The notes beneath the pieces are model-generated. The model worked only from the letters and a program-made list of their open reading frames with translations, was not told the origin of the DNA and did no database searches. The position numbers and the translations under genes are program-made. A DNA stretch of 32,795 nucleotides from Dicyema japonicum (taxonomy: Eukaryota; Dicyemida; Rhombozoa; Dicyemidae): the NCBI GenBank assembly GCA_011109175.1, contig RDEW01000042.1, forward strand, positions 28,796 to 61,590. The letters run 5' to 3'. Shown in pieces: positions 1 to 8,559 of this stretch. Each line of letters opens with the position of its first letter. The stretch's first letter is position 1.

Positions 1-882
1 TTAATTTTCTTTATTTTTATTTATTTAAATATAATAGTTTAAAAATCAAAATATTTATTTTATTTTTTAATATATTAAGTGTATATAGAATAAAAAATTT
101 AATTAAAAATAAATAAATAAAAATTATAATGTTTACCTTTCAACCTGGTTAACCATTCAACTTCCACACACTTGACGATCTACTCCCAATTTATTTTAGA
201 AGGATTCTACATGTCAAAACACATTTAAAGACTATTCTGTTCTCTGGACATTACCAAAACGGATGACATAGTCATTGATGCAAGAGTGATCGAATTCGTC
301 TGAGAGCTCAATTCCCTAACCCAACAGTTGGAGGACTATGCTTGAGGTGTTCGTGACTCTACACCTACAAAATCATCTGTGACTCTCTTTCATCTGTGAT
401 AGGATAGATCCTTTTTGGATGCCGGCCAGACATTGGACGTCTCCTAAACAGGCAGATCTTTGGATTTAAAGAAGGGCGGAAACTTTGACTGGACAGAAAA
501 CGTTGTGGAAATCGAACTCACAACTAATCTCCACCAGCTACAGCACTAACAGTTAACTGTAAAACTACGAATATTTATTATCAGCAAATAAAAAATTTAT
601 CGAAAAACAATTTAATATTAATTTAATTTTGCTCTAAATTGGACATTGAGCCTGAGAAGATCCAAACCTTAGAACATTTCCATCCGTGAATATTCTACAT
701 TGACATGACCAACAAATTCGATCATTTATCACCAACAATTCGTCCCCTCGATCAAATCATCATATTCTTGAATAAAATAATACATTGATTTTGAAAATTA
801 TTAGATTTAAATGGTTAATTATTTTAACTGGAATATGTATACATAAACTTCTGCACGCCCACAATAGGGTTAGGAATTAGAG
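1..882. other. AT-rich DNA with an unidentified decayed coding-like stretch
   Basis: The first 130 bases and 545-800 are very AT-rich and I see no gene in them. Between about 230 and 550 the composition is more balanced. The + strand reads like protein for over 100 codons if several TGA/TAA stops are ignored, for example a segment reading ITKTDDIVIDARVIEFV followed by a stop and ELNSLTQQLEDY. I do not recognise the family. It may be an old retroelement gag-like piece or a dead gene. A TTAGG-like motif near 868-874 precedes the hAT element. Confidence 0.3.
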
Positions 883-1199
883 CAGTGGTTCCCAACCTTG
901 AAGTGCTCGCGGAACCCTTTTGGACTAATTTTTTTGCGGGACCCTTCCAATTCAATTACTACAATTTCACTTAAAACATAATCGTAGTAACCATAAACAA
1001 TTTTAATTTTGAACATTGAGATAATTTTTTAAATAGTTGTGTAATGTTAGGAGTTATTGTTGACAACTGCATCCTTATATCAGAGGAAGCATTGAGTTTT
1101 ATATTTTGTTTTGGTAGATGTATATATTGAAAACCCCGACTCGCATAAGTAGTTGGAAAATGTAATAGTTGTCTTATAGCCTTTTCTGAGATATCAAGA

Positions 1200-1507
1200 G
1201 GTCGCAATGAAAGCGGGACAGGCCTCCAGTTTATATGAAAACTCAAAAATAAAGAAATACAGCAGCCTCGTAAACCGTTTCCATGTACAGCCAGTGGTCG
1301 TCGAGACGAGCGGAGTCTTTGACCCCAAGACGGTCTCTTTCCTTAGAGCACTTGGGTGTCTATTGACCAAAGCCTCGAGGGAGCGTCGGGAAACCGAAGG
1401 ATATCCCTGGCAGTAGTCAGAGGTAACAGCCACTCGATCATATCCGCTGGACTCAGTAATTAACTACTCATGTTTCCTAATAATAAATTTTGTATTGAAA
1501 AAAAAAA
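1200..1507 (+). mobile_element. 5'-truncated RLE-type LINE, 3' end with poly(A)
   Basis: The fragment encodes only the extreme C-terminus of an RLE-endonuclease LINE: PVVVETSGVFDPKTVSFLRA..., then, after a small deletion and frame change near 1400, ISLAVVRGNSHSIISAG and a stop. The VxRGNxxSIxSA ending recurs in the LINEs at 8530-11519 and 20055-21098. A run of 10 A residues (1498-1507) closes the copy. It is bounded by an 11-bp target duplication AGATATCAAGA at 1189-1199 and 1507-1517. It landed in the hAT transposase coding strand, in antisense orientation. Confidence 0.85.
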
Positions 1508-1944
1508 GATATCAAGATATTTTGAAATGTGTACTCTCAAAAAATTAAAAAGGGATTCATCTTATATATCTGATTTTATGTTGATTCTGATATCACATCA
1601 ATAAGATGTTTATATTCAATTGATGTTAGATTTGCTGGTATTACTTTACTTTGAATGGATGTTAAACCCAGTTGTCATCAAATTTATCCGGAAAATATTT
1701 CGCAATGTTATCGTCCAAAATTACAAAATCATGTTTGATGTCCTGAAGAACTGTATCGTCTAATACGCAATTTGATTCATCGAGATACTCTTCAAAACGG
1801 CAAAGCATGCAATGTTATTTTTTACATTTATGACTACCAAAATTAGTTTTTCCGTTTTAAGGCCATCACTTTATCGTTCAAAATAAAAACAGTTTGATAT
1901 TTTTCTTGTAGAGAAAATGTAAATTTATTCAGTTTTTCATAAAT

Positions 1945-2388
1945 CGTCCGACGAAATCATAATTTTCCTATTCAAAGAGGGGAATTCTTTGGTCTGTGAC
2001 GGTACTTGTGTCGACCCAATTTGCCCATCCAACAATGTCGAGACGCGGTATGCACACTGTATGCCGCTGAAAAAACAATGAATGCAAAGGAGAAAAAATA
2101 TGAAGCAATGCACGATTGGTTCACTTTCTATCCCATTATGGTCGAGACAGCTGTAGGAATAAGTGGAAAATCGCTTCGTTTCTTAAATAAACTTGGACGC
2201 CTAGCTACACTAAAAAATCACGACGTACGTGAGACCTGGTGGCTTCTCCAGTTGATCTCTGTTTGCAATTGTGAGAGGCATCGCAACGTCGATAATGTCG
2301 GCGGGGTCCACTTTGGATGGTTGTGTTAACTTAATTACATAATAATTGAATATTTACCTTTTAAAAATAAAAACTTCTTTTCATAAAT
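1945..2388 (+). mobile_element. 5'-truncated RLE LINE, same family as the 8530-11519 element
   Basis: Starting at the RPD endonuclease motif, the sequence aligns base by base with the 3' part of the - strand element at 8530-11519: TGTGTCGACCC/TGTGTCGACAC, then the stretches coding KEKKYEA, VET..GISGKSLRFL and LGRLATLK. The C-terminal end is frameshifted. The flanks carry an 11-bp target duplication TTTTCATAAAT at 1934-1944 and 2378-2388, and closing the gap restores the hAT reading frame (..YLVSIYEKLNKF..). Unlike the 1200-1507 copy, no clean poly(A) tail is visible; the end is an A/T-rich stretch. Confidence 0.8.
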
Positions 2389-2666
2389 TGAAACCAAATA
2401 TGCAAGTCTCTGAAACCAAAGATTGTTTTCCAAATTTTTGTAAATTTTCAGTACCCTTCCACGTGACAACCATCTTACTTCTGTACGGAAAAGTAATGAT
2501 GTACGATTGGATCCCATTTCACTCATCAATTCGAATTCGCAAAAACCATTAGAATTATTCAGACGAATTAGTAACTCGTTTCAATTTTTCCGAAAGTTCC
2601 TGAATTTGCTTGAAATAGTAATATTTGACAAAGAAACGAGATCCAGTTTCTTAAAAATTTAAGTGA

Positions 2667-2947
2667 CTTAGGCTACGGGTTCGAATCTCGCTGCTGTTCA
2701 CCTGGTGCAAGGTTCCACGCATCTACGATGCAGAAAGGGTTTGACGAGTGACGCCGTCATCAGTGGATACTCTCTGCGGAACTGGATTGTCTAGAAAAGA
2801 CACTCACACAAGAAAAAAAGAAGTGAAGATCATTCCTTGGTTCTACGATTAGTTAAAATTAACTGTTCTTTACTTAAATAAAGTGTGTGTCCTGCCTATG
2901 CGGAGCTATAAATATTATGGCTCTCGTAAAAAGGCTTTATTATTATT
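2667..2947 (+). mobile_element. tRNA-derived SINE, 5'-truncated copy
   Basis: The copy contains an RNA polymerase III B box (GGTTCGAATCTC at about 2688-2699) but lacks the A box present in the full-length relative at 18873-19206. The body is nearly identical to that copy and ends in (TTA)n. A 10-bp target duplication ATTTAAGTGA lies at 2657-2666 and 2948-2957; its last bases overlap by microhomology with the SINE itself. It is inserted within the hAT element. Confidence 0.8.
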
Positions 2948-3278
2948 ATTTAAGTGAGGATGCTTCATAAATAAATGTCTTGATAGTTTGGCAGGAGCAA
3001 GAGATGTGTTAGGCATTATATGATGCATATTACACATTCTGTCGTATGCGGTTAATCAGATCCGTTCTAAGAAAACACACATGAGAGGTAGCTTTCATCA
3101 TATGTTCTTTTTTAAAATTATAATTATAAAAAACATCTATTTGAATATTTTTGAAATCTTATATGCAATTATTTTTTCTCATTACAAATCTTATACTAAT
3201 AACACCAGATACCACAGTTACGCAAATTGATTAACTAACCCAAAAGAGAAACAAGATATAAGCGTGGATGTTAATATA

Positions 3279-3362
3279 CAGTGAAGTCTCTAATTGGCCA
3301 ATTCTTAAATTGGGACTTTACTGTATTTATTAAATTGGTACTTTAATTTAAGGACTTTACTG
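3279..3362. mobile_element. Candidate miniature pogo/Tc1-like element (MITE)
   Basis: CAGTGAAGTCTCTAATT at 3279 is mirrored by AATTGGGACTTTACTG ending at 3323, and again by GGACTTTACTG ending at 3362. Each boundary is flanked by TA, the target of Tc1/mariner and pogo elements. CAGT...ACTG ends match the pogo/Tigger subgroup. The second right end suggests duplication or a nested relative. There is no coding capacity, and a fortuitous palindrome in AT-rich DNA is possible. Confidence 0.4.
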
Positions 3363-3433
3363 TATTTGATAATTAAAAATATTTATTAAATAATTTTTAA
3401 TAAATTTCGCAGAACATGCGTTGGAAATCACTG

Positions 3434-3560
3434 CATTAGAGTCATGGTTATGGACTAGAGTCATGATTAGGGTTAGGAGTTAAGTATAGGGATTAGTGTC
3501 AGGGTTAGGGTTGGGATAGGGTTAGAGTCATGTTTAGGGTTGGGAGTTATAGATACAGTT
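3434..3560. repeat. Degenerate TTAGGG-like interstitial repeats
   Basis: Several GGGTTAGG, TTAGGGTTGGGA and GGGTTAGAGTCATG words lie close together on the + strand, mixed with a TTAGAGTCATG variant. The same TTAGG/TTAGAG words occur on the left flank of the hAT element (868-882) and again at 24290-24370. This looks like decayed telomere-type repeats, or a satellite derived from them, into which the hAT inserted. Confidence 0.5.
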
Positions 3561-3939
3561 AAATTTGTATAAATATATTATCTTGTTACTTGATAATTAA
3601 TCAGACAATAAGTAAAAGTAATTATTCTATAACGCTCGTCTAACTCAATCATCTCTTCTTGGGGTTAATCTCTATTTCAATCTTCTCTTCTTGTGACTAA
3701 CCACTATTGCCTGTATAGATGTGTTCAGGGCGCTGTACACCTCACATTCAGAGACTACCACAGGTTGTTGGCATTCCATGCCGTNATGTTACATAAATAA
3801 TTGCGACTTAATTTGCAATTACAAAGGAAAATATTTTTTAACATTTCTTATTTCAATTTTCTTTATACGTCTCCCCAATCGGTTCGTATTTGAATTACTA
3901 CGCTAGGTCCGATTTATCTGCTCTTCTACTTTGGACGGC
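3561..3939. other. No gene recognised; contains one ambiguous base
   Basis: This stretch holds an imperfect direct repeat of a TCATCTCTTCTTGGGGTTAA-type unit around 3648-3705 and an undetermined base at 3785. A 61-codon open frame across the ambiguous base resembles nothing I know, and I do not call it. Confidence 0.4.
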
Positions 3940-4615
3940 GTTCTCATATGTTGTGATATCAATGCGAAACACCCTTTTATGATTATCAAACCTACCCTCC
4001 GATACAAAAGGGAGACTACTATAACAGATGGGGTTTTTTTACGATCATGATTGACCAATCAAAAAACACATGAACGTCCTAAAATGATACCGACTAACGA
4101 ACTTGGCCGGATATTACTTTTTTTCCCTTTCCCTGACTCCAATGTCGCCTTGGTCATTCAGTTATGATCCAGGAACTGATCACAACCCAATTTTGATGAA
4201 AATCAAAAAAAGCTTTTTCAGAGAAGGGTTTCTTGGCACTTGTTATTAAAGTACCAACTTAAAACTACCATTTAATTACGACAACTGTTTGACAAACCTT
4301 TATCTTGATGGCTTTTTTTCCTTAACAAAGTGTTTGGCTATATCAACATCAAAGAGCGGAGAAAGAAGGAATTCCTTAAGCTATCCTGAAAGGTGACTTT
4401 CCAGTAGCACGATGAATAGAAATGTTATATTTATAAACAGTAGTTTTCAATCCAATTATTAGATTTGGATTTAAATAGAGTTTCGCTAACCAACGCTTTA
4501 TCGTTTGATTTTAGCGTTCCACCTGCCCTTGTGATTGAGGGTGTCTTGGTCTATCATGAATCGCCGTTATCCCCCGATCACATAATAATGCTGAAACCTC
4601 AGTGTTACAAAACTC
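3940..4615 (-). pseudogene. Decayed integrase (KRBA2/Ty3-like) remnant
   Basis: Reading the - strand from about 4612 gives TAIHDRPRHPQSQGQVERL, then WIEN. The PxHPQSxGxVER motif surrounds the catalytic glutamate of retroviral-type integrases and is typical of KRBA2/Ginger-like and Ty3-like integrases. Further along (about 4150-3950) traces of the post-core GDxxGVRxREKK region and a VSLLYRRVGL segment fit the C-terminal domain of that group. Many stops and frameshifts are present. The first two catalytic aspartates are not visible, and no LTRs were identified. Confidence 0.5.
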
Positions 4616-4627
4616 TTTTTCAACCCT

Positions 4628-4845
4628 TTATTGACTCAAAATAAATTTTTTGTTTTTTGAGGGAACAAGGACCGATCCTTCGACCTCGTCTATTGTCGAC
4701 CCCTTTCAGTTTAATCGCTTATTGACTCAAAATAATTTTTTTGTTTTTGAGAGAACAAGGGACTGATCCTTCGACCTCTTCTATTTTCGAACCTTTTCAC
4801 GCTTAATCGCTTTATTGACTCAAAATATTTTTTTGTTCTTTTAGG
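4628..4845. repeat. Tandem repeat, about 91-93 bp period, 2.3 copies
   Basis: Units begin TTATTGACTCAAAATA at 4628, 4719 and 4812. Each continues with a T-rich run, GGGAACAAGG, GATCCTTCGACCTC and a TTTAATCGC end. The third unit is cut off when it merges into the next repeat (from 4846). The open frame that spans it on the - strand is a repeat artefact. Confidence 0.8.
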
Positions 4846-4980
4846 GAACAAAGGACAGATCTTCGAAGTAAAACTTAGTGGGTTGTTAATGTTTTTCAAG
4901 TGATAAATTTGTTTGAACAAAAGACAGATCTTCGAAGCAAAACTTAGTGGTTGTTAAATATTTTCAAGTGATAAATTTGT
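4846..4980. repeat. Tandem repeat, 69-bp period, two copies
   Basis: The unit starting GAACAAAGGACAGATCTTCG at 4846 recurs at 4915 with few changes and ends at about 4980 (AAGTGATAAATTTGT). Its first 20 bases derive from the middle of the preceding 91-93 bp repeat, so the two arrays share an ancestor segment. Confidence 0.8.
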
Positions 4981-5464
4981 CTTATCAACCCGGACGCTAT
5001 CACATAGAACAATAAATAAATAAACTTTATAAAAAATGAAAAATCCAATGTAACGTGAATCTGTTACCCTTAAGCACTCAATACTTGCAGCTACCAATCA
5101 CTCATTTACAGTTTGTTTTATTAAAAAAATTATCAATTTTGTATAAAATTTTCTAATTTTTACTTCAAGAGTTTTCATCCAACGATATTTGTTTCAACCA
5201 AAGTGAAATAAGAACTCATTATAGAAGAACTATTAGCATTGAATGTTTCTTAATATGGAAATAATTCCACATTTTAGTTCATAATCTTCTCTACACTCTG
5301 TGAATACAAGTTTTGGCATATATCTAAAATATATGATAAATTTGGTCTATTATCAAGCATTTTAGCCTTACCATGGTAATGATAGGCAATTTTCTATGGC
5401 AACTAAAATTAAAAAAATGGCATTTATTAAAATTAAACAAAAAAATTTTTTAACATTTAAACAA
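4981..5464. other. AT-rich spacer with a motif shared by LINE flanks
   Basis: No gene is visible. At 5395-5428 lies TATGGCAACTAAAATT followed by AAAAATGGCATTTATT. Related words occur at 8488-8510, 11556-11580 and 11688-11712, all at the edges of RLE-type LINEs (see findings). Confidence 0.4.
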
Positions 5465-5774
5465 ATGTCAGTTGAGAAATCCTGCTGCGTGGATTGCCAA
5501 CGAGTTCCCACAGAGTATGGCTATTCTATCTTTTGTCTTAGCCATAACCCTTCTCGTTGATCCCTTTTTTTCTAGCAAACAATCCTCCGAGTTCTTGCAA
5601 GAATTCAGCCGTCATTGCACCAACTGTTCCCGAAGATTCGGTCGCAACAGGAGTAAATCGGTATAGATTTTCGAGGCAAGAATATTTCTTGATTTTTAGG
5701 TTTTCCTCAGTCGAAGCAGCTGCTCCAGGTGTCTGAACCGATTTAAAAATGTTCGAGTATGAGAACGTGTCTAT

Positions 5775-6475
5775 TCAAGTTGCGTCCCAGACCAAAGATC
5801 TTCCAGACGTGAAGGGGTAAAGGTTCATCCCGTCAGGTCTCTTCCCATCTCCTCGATCAAGACCCACCGGTTCAAGCTGCGCTAGGAAGAGTGAAGCCTT
5901 CAGGGTTCTGATGATCACATCGTTCAGAGCATGACGTGGTCCCCTTCCGGCGCTTCTTCTGCAGGACAGCGGGTGCAATCCTTTCGCATCGACTGTTTTC
6001 CCGCATCGGCATCGGTGCTCCTGGCAAACGTCTAGTCCCAGCCTTTGTCCGATTCTAATCCTCAAAGAATCGTCGTCCAAAAAGGTCCCGAGGTTTGGGC
6101 AAGGTATTGCACCAAGCCATGCTCCACTCCCTCGACTTGAAGCTGACACCAAACAAGCCAGACGATGTTGATTTGCTTCTTTTTAAGGTCTTCAAAATTT
6201 TGGAGCAGACAATGTCATCCCAATTTCTTTGCTTCGTTGTGTCTTCGGGATTTTGAGTCCGGACCCGTTCCATTTCCGACAAGCTTCGTCAAATGACTCA
6301 TTCCAGCAAAGTCCAATTGTGTTATGAAGGACTTGCCGTGTCAAATGACTGCAGCTTGAGAGAGATGATAGGTATGCCGGGTACGCAACCTCCAGCGCCG
6401 ATCTCATTCCGACACCCCCAAATCCAGAGGGAAGCTTGCATTGTTTCCAACCAAGTTCGTCGAAGCGGACGTTAA
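5775..6475 (-). pseudogene. Thumb, CCHC finger and RLE endonuclease of the 5465-8483 LINE
   Basis: Two overlapping frames (6407-6192 and 6152-5775) hold ALEVAYPAYLSSLSS, then CQEHRCRCGKTVDAKGLHPL, SCRRSAGRGPRHALND and EPVGLDRGDGKRPDG...SLVWDAT. The CxxHxCxCG...H.LSC...GR..RH cluster is the CCHC-type zinc knuckle. RPDG followed about 12 residues later by VWD is the PD-(D/E)xK-like catalytic pair of the restriction-like endonuclease, which nicks target DNA. Catalytic residues look intact; one or two frameshifts break the region from the RT. Confidence 0.8.
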
Positions 6476-6594
6476 TTATGACTCGACTGTTTGCTTGAGA
6501 GACTTGTCTATTGAAAGTAGAATGTCATATTGTTCGTAGCAGGGTGAACATCGGAGTAGATATAAAAGCTTGGGTAGTCCGATGTTGTTTCTCA

Positions 6595-7563
6595 TCAGAA
6601 GAAAGATGTGTGAGAGTCGAGACATGACAATCTTTTCGCAAGGCGTGTTAATTCTTCATTTTTGGAAAGTAGATGGTTCTTGAGTTCTTCTTCGCTGAGT
6701 GGGCATCCGAGGAAATATAATTTATCAACTGGCACAGTCGGGATCCCAGGAAGCAGTTCGTTAAAAGACTCCTTGATAGAGAGGAAGTCGGTGTATGGAT
6801 ATGAGACATTTATTAGCTCTGATTTGTTAACATTGATGTCCAAGCCCAAATGTTTTAAAGCGGGTAACGCTTTACGTAATGAATTGTATGTTTCTTTGAA
6901 CGATCCTCCAATTGTGGCATCATCGAGGTACCAGAGATTTAGCTGAGCATCAATTGAGCTCACAACCTCATCAATGGTCAAGGCAAATAATAGAGGTCCG
7001 AGCGGATCTCCTTGTTGTACACCCGTTTTTGATTTAATAATTTCATTTTCAAAAACCAAAGACGTATCTTCCCCATAGGATAGATTGACAAGAGGGAAAA
7101 GCTTTGGAGCCCTCTTCCAACACGTTTTCATAATTTCGTCTCTTCTGAGAGAATTAAAGGCATTCGTTATGTCCAACTTGATTCCAATGCATTCATTTGA
7201 AATATTTTTCTGTGTGAAGAAACGCCTTGCTGCATGAACCGCAACCTCACATCCGTTCTGGATACTAACACCCATTTGTTTAGGAAAGAACTCCTCTCCG
7301 AGTTGTCGGCTCACCATGGTCGATGCTACTTTTGCTGCAAGTCTTCTAAAATAGTTCCCGACCGCAATGGGGCGGATTCCTCCGTTGGGTTTTTTGAAAG
7401 CAAGTAGCCTTGCAGAGAAGAGCAATTCTCTGGCATATTTTGGGATGTCGCCGTTAACCATTTTTCTGATTAGGTCCGTAATTGATTTGACAAGACACCG
7501 TCCAGCTTCCGAGGTGTAAGTGGACGTAAGGTCCTTAATATGGCCAGGACGTAACCCTTCCAA
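6595..7563 (-). CDS. Reverse transcriptase domain of the 5465-8483 LINE
   Basis: The uninterrupted 322-codon frame covers the RT fingers, palm and part of the thumb. Recognisable motifs in order: GLRPGHIKDL; GGIRPIAVG with the downstream RRLAAK; KLDITNAFNSLRR carrying the first catalytic Asp; TGVQQGDPLGPLLFAL; the catalytic WYLDDATIGG box (bases 6919-6933); and the LGCPL box. The enzyme would copy element RNA at a nicked target site. RPIAVG and YLDD variants are typical of RLE-type LINEs in invertebrates. All catalytic Asp residues are present, although the element as a whole is broken. The first methionine codon at 7563 is internal to the ancestral frame, not a true start. Confidence 0.9.
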   Translation of the reverse strand: MEGLRPGHIKDLTSTYTSEAGRCLVKSITDLIRKMVNGDIPKYARELLFSARLLAFKKPNGGIRPIAVGNYFRRLAAKVASTMVSRQLGEEFFPKQMGVSIQNGCEVAVHAARRFFTQKNISNECIGIKLDITNAFNSLRRDEIMKTCWKRAPKLFPLVNLSYGEDTSLVFENEIIKSKTGVQQGDPLGPLLFALTIDEVVSSIDAQLNLWYLDDATIGGSFKETYNSLRKALPALKHLGLDINVNKSELINVSYPYTDFLSIKESFNELLPGIPTVPVDKLYFLGCPLSEEELKNHLLSKNEELTRLAKRLSCLDSHTSFF

Positions 7564-7576
7564 GCCTCCACCGCTG

Positions 7577-8227
7577 CTAGCCGAAGGAAGTTATTCCGTG
7601 GCGCACTTCGGATTCAGTAATGATTATCTCCTGGGTTCCTTCAGGATTCAAAAACTTTTCATAGTCAGTCGGTGCATCTGGATGCTTTAGTATTAAGGTA
7701 TTTAGGACCTCGGGGGTACAAGACAATACTGTGTCATCGGATGTGATAACTCGTAAGGCTGCCCGCACGTCGCCTTCCAGAAGTTTCCGGTTTACTCTCT
7801 CCTTTAGTTTGTTGGGGGCATCTTTGATGAATGCTCCTCTGGTTTCGACCTCATTGACATTAAGTGGATGTTCAAGTATTGCGTGTATGTTATGACAGCT
7901 AAAATTCATTATGTTTCGTTTCAGTTTCCCGGATAAGTTGAGTCGGGAGTTTGTTTCTTTATTATTGTCCTCAGATTCCTTTGTAGGTATTCCGAGTGCG
8001 ACAGGTGCAAAGCATATAAGTTTTAGCCAGGATTCCCAACTGTCAGAGGATAGTGCGTGATCAATGGCATCTGAAAGACACGTTGCTGCGGCAATTCGTA
8101 CTCCTTTTGGGATTTTTACTGGGATCTTCATGGCTTTCCTGAGGTTCGAGATCTTCAAGATAGTATGGTCTGTATGTGGCAGTGTAAAGTTTGGCTGAGT
8201 TATTTTTTCCCGCCTGGGAGCCTCCAT
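7577..8227 (-). CDS. LINE polyprotein, region between PHD finger and RT (fragment)
   Basis: This open frame of 216 codons belongs to the same element. It contains LRKAMKIPVKIPKGVRIAAA followed by LSDAIDHAL, a block also found in the - strand relative at 10886-11176 (TRRLLIRIPKAARISVAD...). Next comes KLLEGDVRAALRVITSDD, equivalent to KLSEGGIRAAVRILADQQ at about 10830-10780 in that relative. It ends just before the RT, with EVRHGITSFG. No enzymatic motif is visible. The region probably helps RNA or target binding, by analogy with other RLE LINEs. One frameshift separates it from the RT frame. Confidence 0.7.
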   Translation of the reverse strand: MEAPRREKITQPNFTLPHTDHTILKISNLRKAMKIPVKIPKGVRIAAATCLSDAIDHALSSDSWESWLKLICFAPVALGIPTKESEDNNKETNSRLNLSGKLKRNIMNFSCHNIHAILEHPLNVNEVETRGAFIKDAPNKLKERVNRKLLEGDVRAALRVITSDDTVLSCTPEVLNTLILKHPDAPTDYEKFLNPEGTQEIIITESEVRHGITSFG

Positions 8228-8436
8228 TCTGATACAAGAAGGTCACAGCCAACTCGACAGCGTCTCGGCGAAGCTTTACTCATTTTTATGCAGCCCAGAT
8301 GGACGAATGATTCACATTGCGTGCAGTTAATCCCATATTTGCTGATATTCGATTGTCCACATAAAAAACATACCTGATTTGTCCGTACTGGATTTGTTCC
8401 TCGTACTTTGTCTTCTTTTCGTTCTTTATTTTCCAT
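8200..8436 (-). pseudogene. N-terminal PHD-like finger of the 5465-8483 LINE
   Basis: I take the start at the ATG at 8436 (MENKERKEDK), the first methionine codon before a CFLC..NC.QC....H..C array. The Cys-x2-Cys, Cys-x2-Cys and His-x2-Cys pairs match a PHD/C4HC3 finger. The final pair (CRVGC) has irregular spacing compared with the intact finger at 11197-11424. A frame change near 8227-8250 separates it from the following coding block. Such fingers bind histone tails or nucleic acids in cellular proteins; here the role is unknown. Confidence 0.6.
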
Positions 8437-8559
8437 CTGAGATTTTTGTTGATCACACCACACAACCACTTAATAAACGTCAAAAGTAAAAAATGGTATT
8501 TATGGAAACTTTATATAAAATAATCAGTTAATTTATCCCCAGTAAAGCATATTTAAAAC

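Larger units (their letters stand above)
971..2700 (-). pseudogene. hAT transposase remnant, split by two LINE insertions
   Basis: Read from high to low coordinates, 2529-2390 gives TSLLFRTEVRWLSRGRVL followed by LAYLVSIYEK. This is the well-conserved core of Charlie/ZBED-like hAT transposases (LLxxTEVRWLSRGxVL ... LAYLxDIF). The frame resumes past the inserted LINE at about 1944-1850 with EKLNKFTFSLQEKYQ. It reaches the C-terminal dimerisation region at 1246-971, which reads EKAIRQLLHFPTTYA and then SDIRMQLSTITPNI, matching the family's LLPFxTTYLCE...DLRxxLSxIxPxI pattern. Removing each LINE with one target-duplication copy rejoins the hAT frame at the junction. Other stops and frameshifts make it nonfunctional. 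The N-terminal BED finger is not recognisable. Confidence 0.75.
883..3433 (-). mobile_element. hAT-superfamily DNA transposon, with nested insertions
   Basis: The left end begins CAGTGGTTCCCAACC at 883. The right end, read on the - strand from 3433, begins CAGTGATTTCCAAC, so the two form imperfect terminal inverted repeats of about 14 bp. They are flanked by an 8-bp target duplication with one mismatch: AATTAGAG at 875-882 and CATTAGAG at 3434-3441. An 8-bp duplication and CAG...CTG ends are hallmarks of hAT elements. The - strand inside encodes broken hAT transposase segments. Later insertions of a LINE (1200-1507), a second LINE (1945-2388) and a SINE (2667-2947) account for about 1 kb of its 2.55 kb. 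The copy is dead. Confidence 0.8.
5465..8483 (-). mobile_element. PHD-RT-RLE non-LTR retrotransposon, near full length, broken
   Basis: The element reads from 8483 down to about 5465 and carries, in order, a PHD-like finger, an N-terminal conserved region, an RT with YLDD, a CCHC finger and a restriction-like endonuclease with PD...D. It is interrupted by several frameshifts and stops. The C-terminal tail near 5690-5470 still reads YRFTPVATESSGTV...FLQELGGLFARKKG, as in related elements. It directly follows, head to tail, the element at 8530-11519; about 45 bp of AT-rich DNA separate them. Its G+C content is visibly higher than the surrounding DNA. No clear target duplication was found. Confidence 0.85.

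Noticed and set aside
3721-3906. 61-codon + strand frame
   Set aside because: It runs across an undetermined base and AT-rich DNA and resembles no known protein.
4711-4920. 69-codon - strand open frame
   Set aside because: It spans the 91-93 bp and 69-bp tandem repeats; its repeated peptide simply mirrors the DNA repeat.
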